Positions 35,207 through 43,664 of a stretch of 64,000 nucleotides of DNA are shown here, piece by piece. Source of the stretch: an uncultured Lachnospiraceae bacterium (GTDB taxonomy: Bacteria > Bacillota > Clostridia > Lachnospirales > Lachnospiraceae); contig CANOVJ010000004.1 of NCBI GenBank assembly GCA_947570615.1, positions 1-64,000 on the forward strand, read 5' to 3'. Every line of letters begins with the position of its first letter. Within the stretch, counting starts at the first letter, position 1. A program made the position numbers and the translations under genes. Under the pieces are notes generated by a model, which had not been told where the DNA came from, did no database searches, and saw nothing but the letters and a program-made list of their open reading frames with translations.

Positions 35207-36829
35207 ATGGATGGGATGGGTATCGCGATCAGTCTGAACATCATTCCCCGGCGGATCTCGCCGGAGAAATGGCGTCAGGTCTACCGGGAATCGCTTAAAC
35301 TGTTAGAGGCATACGACTTTATGGAGAAGATAAGGGCGCGGCGCAACGGGCTTACCTACTTTTTTGCAGGGAGAGCCAGGGACAGGGAGAATCTTCTGGA
35401 GATGGGCTGCCACGGCTGGATTGCCGCGGGGGATCTGCACACGGGAGAGTGTACGCAGGAGTTTCCCCTGCTGGAGGATGTGCGTGCGTATATGCCGGCA
35501 GCGGAGGATGAAGGCGGGGAGATTCTCCTGAACGCCCTTGAAGGAATCGAGGGCGCAGGGAGGATGCCGGCCTGTGTGGACATATGGGGAGGCCGGACGA
35601 ATGGAGCGGACAGCCATATTTATCTGCTGGCCGTCGCCTGTCTGATCGTGAGCCGTTTCCCGGAGGCTGCCATGGTGTCCGGCGACATATCCGCCGGCCA
35701 GTGCAGAAGGGCGGTCAGATGGGCCAACGAGCATCTGGAGCTGCCGATTTCCGTGCCGGACACCGGAAGGATGGAGAGACTGCTCATGCGTCTTCGCAGC
35801 TCCTCTCTGCCCGGGGAATCGCTTCTGGATGCCTTTTACCAGCTCACGGACGAGGCGAAGGATCTGCGCATGGGAGAATTTCTGAGAGGGGAGTTTTCCC
35901 GGCAGGAGCTCTACGATTTCTACCGCGGGCGTTTTTCCCCGTACGAAATTTATCAGCGGGGCTTTGTCAGGATCATGAAGGAATATCTGGAGATGGGCTT
36001 TGATTTTCGGGAGCTGTGCAGGCTGGCGGTGAGCGACAGCCAGGGGGTGCAGGCGAGCCCGGAGGAATTCCTGCGCAGGGTGCTGGAGTCTAAGCTTCAT
36101 GTAAAAGAAAAGGAAACCGGGGATATTGCCGGCAGCGCCCGGGAGAGAGCAGACTGTGAGCAGGCAGATACCCGCAGGGAACTCTCGGCCAGAATTTTCT
36201 GTATGCTCACCGGTATGGAGAACCGGAATGTGAACGCCTTTTACCCCATTGAGAGGATCAGGGAGGACTGCCAGGAGGTATTTGGGGGCGGAGCCGTTGT
36301 GGATCGCGTGGCAGAGCTTCTGCGGGAGAAGGAGACTTCTGCGATTGATTCTCTGCAGGATCTTCTGTATGACGGCCCGGACGATGCGCTGCGCCGGGAT
36401 ACGGCTGCCCGGGCGGCCGCCGCTCTCTTCGGAATGGGGCGGGAGCCGCAGGAGAAGGGGTATGATGTGAATTCCTACAGGGAGCTGACAGGCTTTGTGC
36501 CGGGCAGCCGGGTGAAGCCTGACCTGGAGGAGGATCTGATCGAACATTTCTGCGCCCTCCACGAATACGCGCAGGAGACCTTTGAGGAGTTCCGCATCCT
36601 GAAAAGAACGGAGCGGGAGAACTATCTGATCCAGGAAACCGCCGGACTGCTTCTCCTGGAGGAGGCATGGGAGCAGATTTTTGACAGAATCATGGACGAC
36701 GCGTACATTGTGCGGATCTATGGAGTGCTGGGAGTGGACAGGACCCAAAAGGACGGAGCGCTTTTTTGCAGATGCCTGTTTTCCAACCTGAAGGCCATCG
36801 ACTATTACTGGGAAAAGACAGAAAAATAA
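35207..36829 (+). CDS. Conserved-looking hypothetical protein, 540 residues
   Basis: I do not recognise this protein. It is soluble, acidic, mostly helical by composition, with no signal peptide or membrane helix. It opens with GIAISLNIIPRRISPEKW. A short hydrophobic stretch (HIYLLAVACLIVSRF, about residues 145-160) is probably a buried helix in a domain near residues 100-190 that contains GDISAGQCRRAVRWANEHL. The middle and end are rich in Glu/Arg, with no metal-binding or nucleotide-binding motif. GGAGG lies seven bases before the ATG. A small helix-turn-helix gene follows 25 bases later and may be co-transcribed. Its role is unknown. Confidence 0.75.
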   Translation: MDGMGIAISLNIIPRRISPEKWRQVYRESLKLLEAYDFMEKIRARRNGLTYFFAGRARDRENLLEMGCHGWIAAGDLHTGECTQEFPLLEDVRAYMPAAEDEGGEILLNALEGIEGAGRMPACVDIWGGRTNGADSHIYLLAVACLIVSRFPEAAMVSGDISAGQCRRAVRWANEHLELPISVPDTGRMERLLMRLRSSSLPGESLLDAFYQLTDEAKDLRMGEFLRGEFSRQELYDFYRGRFSPYEIYQRGFVRIMKEYLEMGFDFRELCRLAVSDSQGVQASPEEFLRRVLESKLHVKEKETGDIAGSARERADCEQADTRRELSARIFCMLTGMENRNVNAFYPIERIREDCQEVFGGGAVVDRVAELLREKETSAIDSLQDLLYDGPDDALRRDTAARAAAALFGMGREPQEKGYDVNSYRELTGFVPGSRVKPDLEEDLIEHFCALHEYAQETFEEFRILKRTERENYLIQETAGLLLLEEAWEQIFDRIMDDAYIVRIYGVLGVDRTQKDGALFCRCLFSNLKAIDYYWEKTEK

Positions 36830-36854
36830 CGGTACGGGAAAGGACAGGTTCAAT

Positions 36855-37151
36855 ATGTATGAGGGAACGCTTTATCCGAATATTCATCAGACAGGAACGG
36901 GGATTTATCTCAAAATTTTAATCAGCAAAAGGGGCTACACAGTCAGGGACATACAAAGACACCTCCATCTCTCCTGTCCCCAGCCGGTTTACCGCTGGTT
37001 TAAGGGGCAGGTGCTGCCCTCGGTGGATCATCTGTATGCCCTGTCCAGGCTTTTGTATGTACACATGGAAAATCTGCTGCTCCCAAGACGGGAGCGGCTG
37101 CCGGAGGGGATGGGGCAACGCCTTGCGGCTTATTACGGGAGCCTTAAATGA
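36855..37151 (+). CDS. Small XRE-type helix-turn-helix protein
   Basis: A 98-residue protein consisting almost entirely of one helix-turn-helix domain: GIYLKILISKRGYTVRDIQ, LSCPQPVYRWFKGQVLPS, DHLYALSRLLYVHMENLL. The last part (LPRRERLPEGMGQRLAAYY) is short and basic. It is too small to carry a sensor domain, so it may bind a ligand-free operator or act with a partner. It lies 25 bases behind the 540-residue unknown gene and converges with nrdG. Confidence 0.78.
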   Translation: MYEGTLYPNIHQTGTGIYLKILISKRGYTVRDIQRHLHLSCPQPVYRWFKGQVLPSVDHLYALSRLLYVHMENLLLPRRERLPEGMGQRLAAYYGSLK

Positions 37152-37210
37152 TCCATCCCGTCCGCCCCGGTTTTCGCCCTGCCGGTCCTTCTCCTGCACA
37201 GCGCCCTGTA

Positions 37211-37804
37211 TCAGGCGTCTGTCCGCAGGGGATACAGCTGCGGGCAGCCCGGTTCATGGATCAGCAGGACGCGCTGGTTCCGGCTGCCCCGGAACTCAAG
37301 ACTGATATCACAGAGCTCCTGTTTGAATTCCCCGTCCACAAGAATATCGATATGGCGCAGAAATTCATCCGTCACCTCGCAGTGGGCCCGCCCGGCGGGA
37401 TCCAGGAGGTCGCTTTCATAGGTATAGCCTGTGTAGCACCAGATATTTTTGGCAGGAGGAGTCTGCTCCTCCCGGGAGGAGGCCCGGCCCTGGGAAGCCG
37501 ACGGGCCCTCCGGCTTTTGCCGGAAACGCTGTTCAAACTCTCTCAGAAGGGGCAGAAGCGCCCTCTGGTTGACCGGCTCCATGGGATCTCCCCCCAGAAG
37601 GGTCAGACCGCTGATATAGACGGGTTCTATCGACTTCAAAATGTCTTCCTGCGTCTGAGCGGTAAATTCCTCACCATAGGAAAAGTCCCAGGTCATCTCG
37701 CTGAAGCACCCCCTGCATCTGTGGGTGCATCCCGAAACAAACAGGCTGGTTCTCACTCCCAGCCCGTTGGATATGTCATAATATTTAATGTTCCCGTATC
37801 TCAT
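37211..37804 (-). CDS. nrdG: Anaerobic ribonucleotide reductase activating protein
   Basis: A 197-residue radical SAM activase. CTHRCRGC binds the 4Fe-4S cluster that makes the 5'-deoxyadenosyl radical used to form the glycyl radical on NrdD. LGVRTSLFVSGC and LTLLGGDPMEP are typical. The ATG at 37804 overlaps the nrdD stop (ATGA), so the pair is translationally coupled. Odd point: a hydrophilic insert of about 25 residues (around RQKPEGPSASQGRASSREEQ) separates the LRE helix from the KNIWCYTGYTYE strand; ordinary NrdG proteins have only a few residues there. Confidence 0.93.
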   Translation of the reverse strand: MRYGNIKYYDISNGLGVRTSLFVSGCTHRCRGCFSEMTWDFSYGEEFTAQTQEDILKSIEPVYISGLTLLGGDPMEPVNQRALLPLLREFEQRFRQKPEGPSASQGRASSREEQTPPAKNIWCYTGYTYESDLLDPAGRAHCEVTDEFLRHIDILVDGEFKQELCDISLEFRGSRNQRVLLIHEPGCPQLYPLRTDA

Positions 37805-39963
37805 AAATGCATCACCCGCTCCCTGATCTCCTGCGTGCGCCCCTGGTTCCAGAACTGGGTTCCGATGTAGCCGCAGGTACGTCTGGCCACGTTCATCCGT
37901 TCCTGATCCCGGTTTCCGCATTTCGGGCATTCCCAGAGAAGCTTTTTGTGCTCGTCCTCGATGATGCGGATCTCGCCGTCGTATCCACATACCTGGCAGT
38001 AGTCGCTCTTGGTGTTCAGCTCCGCGTACATAATGTGGTCATAAATATGCCGCATGACCGCCAGCACCGCGTCCAGGTTGTTCTGCATGTTGGGAACATC
38101 CACGTAGCTGATGGCCCCGCCCGGCGAGAGCTCCTGGAACTGGGCCTCGAAGGTGAGCTTGTCAAAGGCGTTGATGGGCTCCGTCACGTGGACGTGATAG
38201 CTGTTGGTGATGTAGTTTTTGTCCGTGACGCCCGGAATGATTCCGAAGCGTTTCTGGAGACATTTGGAGAACTTGTAGGTGGTGGACTCCAGCGGCGTTC
38301 CATAGAGACTGAAAGCGATGTTGGTCTCGGCCGCCCATTTCTTACAGGTGTCGTTCAAGTGATTCATCACCTTCAGGGCAAAGGGGGTAGCCTCCGGGTC
38401 TGTATGGGACTTTCCGGTCATGTACCTGACGCATTCGCACAGCCCCGCATAGCCCAGGGAGATAGTGGAATAGCCGCCGTAGAGCAGCTTATCGATGGTC
38501 TCGCCCTTTTTCAGACGGGCCAGCGCGCCGTTCTGCCACAGGATCGGAGCCACGTCCGTGGGTGTGCCTTTAAGCCGCTCGTGACGGCACATGAGCGCAC
38601 ACCGGCACAGAGTGAGGCGTTCCTCCATGATCTCCCAGAATTTGTCCATATCGCCTCCGGAGGAACAGGCGATATCCACCAGATTTAAGGTGACCACACC
38701 CTGATTGAATCTGCCGTAAAATTTGGGCTGGCCGTTTTCTTCCCTGTATACCGTGAGAAAGGACCGGCATCCCATGCAGGGATAGCAGTTGCCCTCCTTG
38801 AGCTTTTTGATGATCTTTTCGGAGATATAATCGGGCACCATGCGTCTGGCGGTACACTGGGCCGCCAGCCTGGTGAGCTCCCAGTAGGGAGTTCCCTCGG
38901 CGATATTGTTCTCCTCCAGCACATAGATCAGCTTGGGAAAGGCGGGCGTGATATAGATCCCCTGCTCGTTTTTGACGCCCTGAATGCGCTGTAAGAGCAT
39001 TTCCCTTATGATCATGGCCAGATCCTCCCGAAGCTGCCCTTCGGGAACCTCGTTCAGATACATAAATACGGTGACAAAGGGCGCCTGCCCGTTGGTGGTC
39101 ATCAGGGTGATCACCTGATACTGGATCATCTGGACGCCCTGCTTGATCTCGCGCTTTACCCGCATCTCCGCCATCCGGGCGACCAGCTTCTCATCCGCCT
39201 CCATGCCCTGGGATTCCAGCTCCTCGCAGACCTCCCTGCGGAATTTATCACGGCTCACCTGCACAAAGGGGGCGAGGTGGGAGAGCGTGATACTCTGGCC
39301 GCCGTACTGGGAGCTTGCGATCTGGGCGATGGCCTGGGTGGCGATATTGCAGGCGGTGGAAAAGCTCCGGGGCTTCTCGATCATGGTTTCGCTGATGATG
39401 GTGCCGTTCTGGAGCATATCCTCCAGATTGACCAGACAGCAGTTGTGCATGTGCTGGGCAAAATAGTCGGAGTCGTGAAAGTGGATCAGCCCCTTTTCAT
39501 GGGCAGCCACGATGTCCTCGGGAAGAAGAAAGCGTTTGGTGATATCCTTGCTCACCTCGCCCGCCATGTAATCCCGCTGTACGCTGTTGACAATGGGGTT
39601 TTTGTTGGAGTTCTCCTGGAGAACCTCCTCGTTATTGCACTCGAGCAGGGAAAGGATCTGCTCGTCCGTGGAGTTGGATTTGCGCACCAGCGCCCGCTTA
39701 TAGCGGTAGGTGATATAGTTGGAGGCCAGCTTGTAGGAGTGTTGCTTCATGATTTCCTCCTCCACCATATCCTGGATCTCCTCCACGTTGGGGCTGTGCT
39801 GCATTTCCTTACACAGCCTGGTCACGTTTCTGACGACCGTCCGGATCTGCCCGTCGCTGAGACGGTCGCTCTCCTGAACCGTGCCGTTGGCCTTTCTCAC
39901 CGCATCCTCTATTTTAACGGCATCGAAGACTGCCTCCATACCGCTTCTTTTGATTATATTCAT
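37801..39963 (-). CDS. nrdD: Anaerobic ribonucleoside-triphosphate reductase
   Basis: A 720-residue class III ribonucleotide reductase that makes deoxynucleotides without oxygen. The N-terminal ATP cone (about 1-95) is the allosteric domain; the ten-stranded barrel follows. The C-terminus has the zinc site CQVCG and CPKCG and the glycyl-radical loop RRTCGYIG with Gly 698. Its length and order match NrdD. The ATG at 39963 is the family-typical start (MNIIKRSGMEAVFD); the open frame extends further upstream but starts with no ribosome site. It is first in the nrdDG operon. Confidence 0.95.
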   Translation of the reverse strand: MNIIKRSGMEAVFDAVKIEDAVRKANGTVQESDRLSDGQIRTVVRNVTRLCKEMQHSPNVEEIQDMVEEEIMKQHSYKLASNYITYRYKRALVRKSNSTDEQILSLLECNNEEVLQENSNKNPIVNSVQRDYMAGEVSKDITKRFLLPEDIVAAHEKGLIHFHDSDYFAQHMHNCCLVNLEDMLQNGTIISETMIEKPRSFSTACNIATQAIAQIASSQYGGQSITLSHLAPFVQVSRDKFRREVCEELESQGMEADEKLVARMAEMRVKREIKQGVQMIQYQVITLMTTNGQAPFVTVFMYLNEVPEGQLREDLAMIIREMLLQRIQGVKNEQGIYITPAFPKLIYVLEENNIAEGTPYWELTRLAAQCTARRMVPDYISEKIIKKLKEGNCYPCMGCRSFLTVYREENGQPKFYGRFNQGVVTLNLVDIACSSGGDMDKFWEIMEERLTLCRCALMCRHERLKGTPTDVAPILWQNGALARLKKGETIDKLLYGGYSTISLGYAGLCECVRYMTGKSHTDPEATPFALKVMNHLNDTCKKWAAETNIAFSLYGTPLESTTYKFSKCLQKRFGIIPGVTDKNYITNSYHVHVTEPINAFDKLTFEAQFQELSPGGAISYVDVPNMQNNLDAVLAVMRHIYDHIMYAELNTKSDYCQVCGYDGEIRIIEDEHKKLLWECPKCGNRDQERMNVARRTCGYIGTQFWNQGRTQEIRERVMHL

Positions 39964-40058
39964 ACTTCCCCCATTCCTGCGCGCCCTCCCGCACAATATC
40001 ATGCTTTCTGTTATTCCCATGCTTCCTGTCCGCCCCCGGTATCCATTTTGGGATATAT

Positions 40059-40090
40059 CCATATTTGGACATGTATATACCTGGATATAG
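40059..40090 (-). promoter_or_regulatory. Candidate NrdR boxes in the nrdD leader
   Basis: Two AT-rich dyads lie 22 bp apart, centre to centre: CTATATCCAG (complement of 40081-40090; 8 of 10 matches to the NrdR core CWATATATWG) and CCAAATATGG (complement of 40059-40068; 7 of 10). Two boxes one to three helical turns apart are normal for NrdR. They sit just downstream of the promoter. Confidence 0.33.
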
Positions 40091-40123
40091 TATGTGCCCT
40101 GCCGTCCGGGGCGGATATTTAGT

Positions 40124-40151
40124 ATTATAGCGTGTCAGGAAAAAATATCAA
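40124..40151 (-). promoter_or_regulatory. Promoter of nrdDG
   Basis: TTGATA (40146-40151) and a perfect TATAAT (40124-40129) on the minus strand with a 16-bp spacer. The transcript would have a leader of about 155 bases. The 39964-40358 stretch holds no gene, only this promoter, the candidate NrdR boxes and the divergent promoter at 40254. Confidence 0.65.
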
Positions 40152-40253
40152 GTCTGTTGGGTTACATTGAGGCAGAAAAAATTTCATAAAAAAACCCAGG
40201 TCACATTGTGCAAATGTTCTGAGCGGTAAAATCTTCCGGAATAAAAAATAAAA

Positions 40254-40282
40254 TTGCAAAAAATCTGAAATTTCGTTATAAT
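40254..40282 (+). promoter_or_regulatory. Promoter of the 40359 gene
   Basis: TTGCAA (40254-40259) and TATAAT (40277-40282) are exactly 17 bp apart in an AT-rich stretch, 76 bp before the ATG. Confidence 0.7.
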
Positions 40283-40358
40283 TATTAAAAATAACAGGCG
40301 GCCCGCAGCGCGATAAATAAATTAAGAACGGCGGGCACAGGCGCAAAGGAGAGGGAAG

Positions 40359-40967
40359 ATGGCGAGATACGTGAAAGATCTGGTTTTGAATAAACCGGAG
40401 GACTTTGTTTCATTCATGATGAACGATTATTTACAGAAAAACCAGTTTGCCATGTCAGACTGGAAGGGCGAGGCGGCTTACCGCGCAGGAGATCCCATGA
40501 TGGAGGGCTACAAGTACCTGAAATGGCATTATGCGAACGGAACCCTGCATCTGGAGGCCTGGCTGAAGGGGAGCTTCGGGGGAGAGTGGAATCTGGACGG
40601 CTTCGTTGGAACCCTGCAGAAAAAGCCCTACAGGGCCAGCCTGGAGCAGCTTTTTGAAGCGATGCAGCAGGAAATCCCCGCAGGGACGCAGGATGGAAGG
40701 GCGGCCGCCCAGGGGATTCCGGTTCAGACGGTGGACAACACGAAAGCGGCCACCCTGGCCCTGGTGCTGGGTCTGGTCAGCGTGGCGCTGGGGATCCTCT
40801 GGCCGCTGATTGGAATCCTCTGCGCGGTGGTGGCCTTTTCCCAGGCGCGGATGGGCTCCGGCTCGAGTAAGGCCGGGATGGCGAAGGCCGGAAAGATCTT
40901 AAGTATCGTCGGCGTGGTGCTGGCCATCGTGGTCTGGGTGCTGAGCGCCGTCGCACTGGCGCTGTAA
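40359..40967 (+). CDS. Small membrane protein with DUF4190-like tail
   Basis: A 202-residue protein. Residues 1-105 are a soluble domain (YVKDLVLNKPEDFVSFMMNDYL, then GYKYLKWHYANGTLHLEAWLKG) of a kind seen in hypothetical Clostridia proteins. Residues about 128-200 form two membrane helices around a short basic hairpin (ARMGSGSSKAGMAKAGKILS), as in DUF4190-type tails. AAAGGAGAGGGAAG precedes the ATG. It has a strong promoter and two terminators, so it is a single, probably well-expressed gene. Function unknown. Confidence 0.8.
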   Translation: MARYVKDLVLNKPEDFVSFMMNDYLQKNQFAMSDWKGEAAYRAGDPMMEGYKYLKWHYANGTLHLEAWLKGSFGGEWNLDGFVGTLQKKPYRASLEQLFEAMQQEIPAGTQDGRAAAQGIPVQTVDNTKAATLALVLGLVSVALGILWPLIGILCAVVAFSQARMGSGSSKAGMAKAGKILSIVGVVLAIVVWVLSAVALAL

Positions 40968-40981
40968 GGGACGCATGTTCT

Positions 40982-41005
40982 GGCGGGGAAGTCTTCCCCG
41001 CCTTT
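40982..41005 (+). terminator. Hairpin after the 40359 gene
   Basis: A 9-bp perfect stem GGCGGGGAA / TTCCCCGCC with a 3-base loop is followed by TTT. Confidence 0.6.
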
Positions 41006-41008
41006 GAA

Positions 41009-41042
41009 AGGGGCCGGCTTTGCGAGAAGTCCGGCTCCTTTT
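41009..41042 (+). terminator. Second terminator after the 40359 gene
   Basis: GGGGCCGG (41010-41017) pairs with CCGGCTCC (41031-41038), followed by TTTT. Confidence 0.6.
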
Positions 41043-41061
41043 GCGCGCAGAGGGCGCACCC

Positions 41062-41082
41062 AAAAAGGCCCTTTCGGGGGCC
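41062..41082 (-). terminator. Terminator of the aldehyde dehydrogenase gene
   Basis: On the minus strand GGCCCCCGAAAGGGCC is followed by TTTTT. It lies 34 bases after the stop of the dehydrogenase gene. Confidence 0.75.
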
Positions 41083-41115
41083 TGCGGGGCGGGAAGGAGT
41101 GTTTGCGCGCGATCA

Positions 41116-42495
41116 TCACCGCAGAAACAGCTCCAGCAATTTCCGCTTTTTGTCATTATAGGGTTGATAGCGGATGGGCAGGTCCATCCAGGTTTTTTTG
41201 TCCACGATGCTGCGGGTATGGCTGAAGGCCTCAAAGCCCGCCCTCCCGTGATAGCCGCCCATCCCGCTCTCGCCCACGCCGCCGAAGGGCATGGCGGAGC
41301 TGGCCAGATGGATGACAGTGTCGTTGATGCAGCCGCCTCCGAAACGGCAGTGGGAGAGAACCCTCTGTACGACGGCCCTATCCTCGCAGAACAGGTACAG
41401 AGCCAGTGGGTGAGGGCGCCTTTCCACAAACGAGACCGCCTCCCGTATCGTGCGGAAGGTGAGAACGGGCAGGACGGGGCCGAAGATTTCCTCCTGCATG
41501 ACGGCGTCCCTGAAGGTCACGTTCTCAAGCACCGTGGGGGCGATGCGCAGGGAAGCCTCGTCGTATTCGCCGCCCAGAGCCAGCCTCTCCGGATCAATCA
41601 GACCAAGGATGCGCCGGAAGTGGCGGATGTTGACGATTCTGCCGTAGTCGGGATTTTTCAGAGGCTCCCGGCCGAACTGGCGGTAAATTTCCTTTTGGAT
41701 GGCGGCGATGAGCTGCGTTTTCAGGCTCTCATGGCAGAGCACATAGTCCGGCGCGACGCAGGTCTGGCCGCAGTTTAAGAACTTGCCGAAGACAATCCTT
41801 CTGGCGGCCAGGGGGATCCGGGCGCTTTTGTCCACGATACAGGGACTTTTGCCGCCCAGCTCCAGGGCTACGGGGGTTAAATGATCGGCGGCGCAGCGCA
41901 GTACCTCCCGGCCCACGGCGCTTCCCCCGGTGAAGAAGATTTTGTCAAAGCGCTGGTGCAAAAGCGCCTGATTCTCCGCCCGTCCGCCTGTGACCACGGC
42001 CACATATGCGTCGGAGAAGCACTCCCCGATGAGCCTTTCCAGAACCCGGGAGGAGGCCGGCGCATAGGCGCTGGGTTTAAGGATTGCGGTGTTCCCGGCG
42101 GCCAGGGCGTCGATCAGCGGGTCCAGGGTAAGGAGCACCGGATAGTTCCATGGGCTCATGATCAGCACGTTCCCGTAAGGGGAGGGAGAGCAAAAGCTCC
42201 TGGCGGCAAACTGGGAGAGCGGGGTATGGACGTTTCTTTCCCGGGTCAGGGAGTTTAAATGCCGAAGCATCCAGTCCAGCTCGCACAGAGCCAGCCCGGT
42301 CTCGCACATATGGCTCTCCATCTCACTCTTTCCCAGATCCGCCCGGAGCGCTCCGGCCAGATCCCTTTTGTGCCTTAAAATCGCCTTTTTCAGGGCGAGC
42401 AGCGCCTGTCTGCGGCTTTCGGTATCGCGCGTTGCCCCGCTGGCAAAGAAACGGCGCTGTTTTTTCAGAAGGTTTTGTAAATCTGTTTCAGTCAT
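41116..42495 (-). CDS. Aldehyde dehydrogenase (class 3-like)
   Basis: A 459-residue NAD(P)-dependent aldehyde dehydrogenase of the AlkH/YwdH group, which lacks the long N-terminal arm of other classes. The catalytic Cys is C246 in NCGQTC and the general base is E212 in LELGGKSP; the cofactor site includes FFTGGSAVGREV and SPWNYPV. It oxidises medium or long-chain aldehydes to acids. The ATG at 42495 has AAGGA eight bases upstream; ATG at 42513 is possible. It is a single gene with its own terminator. Confidence 0.92.
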   Translation of the reverse strand: MTETDLQNLLKKQRRFFASGATRDTESRRQALLALKKAILRHKRDLAGALRADLGKSEMESHMCETGLALCELDWMLRHLNSLTRERNVHTPLSQFAARSFCSPSPYGNVLIMSPWNYPVLLTLDPLIDALAAGNTAILKPSAYAPASSRVLERLIGECFSDAYVAVVTGGRAENQALLHQRFDKIFFTGGSAVGREVLRCAADHLTPVALELGGKSPCIVDKSARIPLAARRIVFGKFLNCGQTCVAPDYVLCHESLKTQLIAAIQKEIYRQFGREPLKNPDYGRIVNIRHFRRILGLIDPERLALGGEYDEASLRIAPTVLENVTFRDAVMQEEIFGPVLPVLTFRTIREAVSFVERRPHPLALYLFCEDRAVVQRVLSHCRFGGGCINDTVIHLASSAMPFGGVGESGMGGYHGRAGFEAFSHTRSIVDKKTWMDLPIRYQPYNDKKRKLLELFLR

Positions 42496-42818
42496 AATCC
42501 ATTCCTTTTTCATCCGCCTTAACTTGCCGGATGCGTCATTAAACATTTTTCTGTCTGCGCGAATCCGATCATTGGGGGGATACGCAAAAACCGCCCCGCA
42601 GCGTGGGATTCTATGGGAAAATTCTACCATATCCCCGGAGGGATTTCCACACCGTATTGCGCTCCGGCGGGAAAGTTCCGCGCCATATTACTACTGTTTG
42701 TCGGGAGATCCCGGGCGAAAAGCGCCGGCGCAGTACAATAGGTATATGATTCGTGTATAAAAGCGATGCGGGTAAAACGATGGCGCTTTTGGCGGGAAAA
42801 GGTAAAGGTGGGGATGAT
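42496..42818. other. Intergenic stretch without a recognisable gene
   Basis: 323 bases between the divergent dehydrogenase and LytTR genes. I see no RNA gene. Several small GC-rich inverted pieces (for example GGCGAAAAGCGCC near 42716) and AT-rich patches such as TATATGATTC near 42743 are present, but no promoter good enough to report. Confidence 0.5.
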
Positions 42819-43526
42819 GTGTTACGGATCGCGGTGTGTGACGATGTTTCAGAGTACAGGCAGGAGCTGACGGGGTGTATTAAGAGCTGGTCGGAAAAGA
42901 GGGATATTCCGGTCAGGGTGGCGCAGTTTGCAAGCGGGGAGGAGGTGCTGTTCGCGCTGGAGTCGGAGGGGGATTTCGACGCCGTGTTTATGGACGCCAG
43001 TCTTGGCGGAATGAACGGTATGGAGACAGCGGTCAGGCTCAGGAGGCGTGATTCTCCGGCAAGCATCGTGTTCGTCTCTCAGTATGAGCGGTATATAAAG
43101 GAAATGTATGCCGTGTATCCTTCCCAGTATATCGCCAAGCCCGTCACGGAGCAGAAGGTCGCCGTGGCCATGGACAAGGTCAGGATGGAATATGAGCAGG
43201 ATGAGATCTTTCCCATCCGGCACAACCGGGTGATCAGCAATCTCTCCCTGAAAAAGGTTCTCTATTTTGCCAGCGACAGGCGCAGGGTAAGGGCCGTGCT
43301 CGAGGGCGGCGGGGAGCAGATTTTTTATGAGAAGCTGGATGAGGTGGAGAAAAGGATTTCGGCGGGAAACATTCATTTTCTGCGGATCCACAAGTCCTTT
43401 CTGGTAAATGAGAGGCGGATCGCCAGGTTTTTTGCAGGCCAGGTGGAGATGCAGAACGGCCAGAGGCTCTCCATCAGCCGGGACAAAAGGGGCATGGTCA
43501 GAAGATACTGCATGAATTTTCTGTAA
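42819..43526 (+). CDS. LytTR response regulator, stand-alone
   Basis: A 235-residue regulator with a receiver domain (acidic pair in VCDDV, phosphoacceptor D59 in VFMDASLGG, K in AKPVTE) and a C-terminal LytTR DNA-binding domain (IHFLRIHKSFLVNERRI). I take the GTG at 42819 because GGTGGGG lies five bases upstream and it gives the family's usual N-terminus; ATG at 42780 or GTG at 42753 would add a non-conserved head. No kinase is adjacent. It lies directly before the exopolysaccharide cluster, on the same strand, and may regulate it. Confidence 0.87.
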   Translation: MLRIAVCDDVSEYRQELTGCIKSWSEKRDIPVRVAQFASGEEVLFALESEGDFDAVFMDASLGGMNGMETAVRLRRRDSPASIVFVSQYERYIKEMYAVYPSQYIAKPVTEQKVAVAMDKVRMEYEQDEIFPIRHNRVISNLSLKKVLYFASDRRRVRAVLEGGGEQIFYEKLDEVEKRISAGNIHFLRIHKSFLVNERRIARFFAGQVEMQNGQRLSISRDKRGMVRRYCMNFL

Positions 43527-43550
43527 AAGGAGAGACTTTTCCGCCTTGTG

Positions 43551-43579
43551 TTGTGATATCCGGATTTGTGTGATAGAAT
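43551..43579 (+). promoter_or_regulatory. Promoter of the exopolysaccharide cluster
   Basis: TTGTGA (43551-43556) and TAGAAT (43574-43579) with a 17-bp spacer and a TGTGA extended -10, 86 bp before the first glycosyltransferase. It is the only clear promoter ahead of the cluster. Confidence 0.6.
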
Positions 43580-43664
43580 GAGACTGGTGTATTGTGGAAG
43601 CGAATCTGCGCGGAGCCATGCACGGGCATGTGGTTTTAAGACAGGAGAAAAGAGGGACGGCAGA

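Noticed and set aside
36258..36668. Pro/Arg/Ser-rich frame opposite the 540-residue gene
   Set aside because: Composition typical of an antisense reading of a GC-rich gene.
37805..37990. N-terminal extension of NrdG
   Set aside because: It is an antiparallel-frame reading of the nrdD 3' end; the coupled ATGA at 37801-37804 is the natural start.
43566..43664. N-terminal extension of the first glycosyltransferase
   Set aside because: It overlaps the promoter at 43551-43579 and has no ribosome site.
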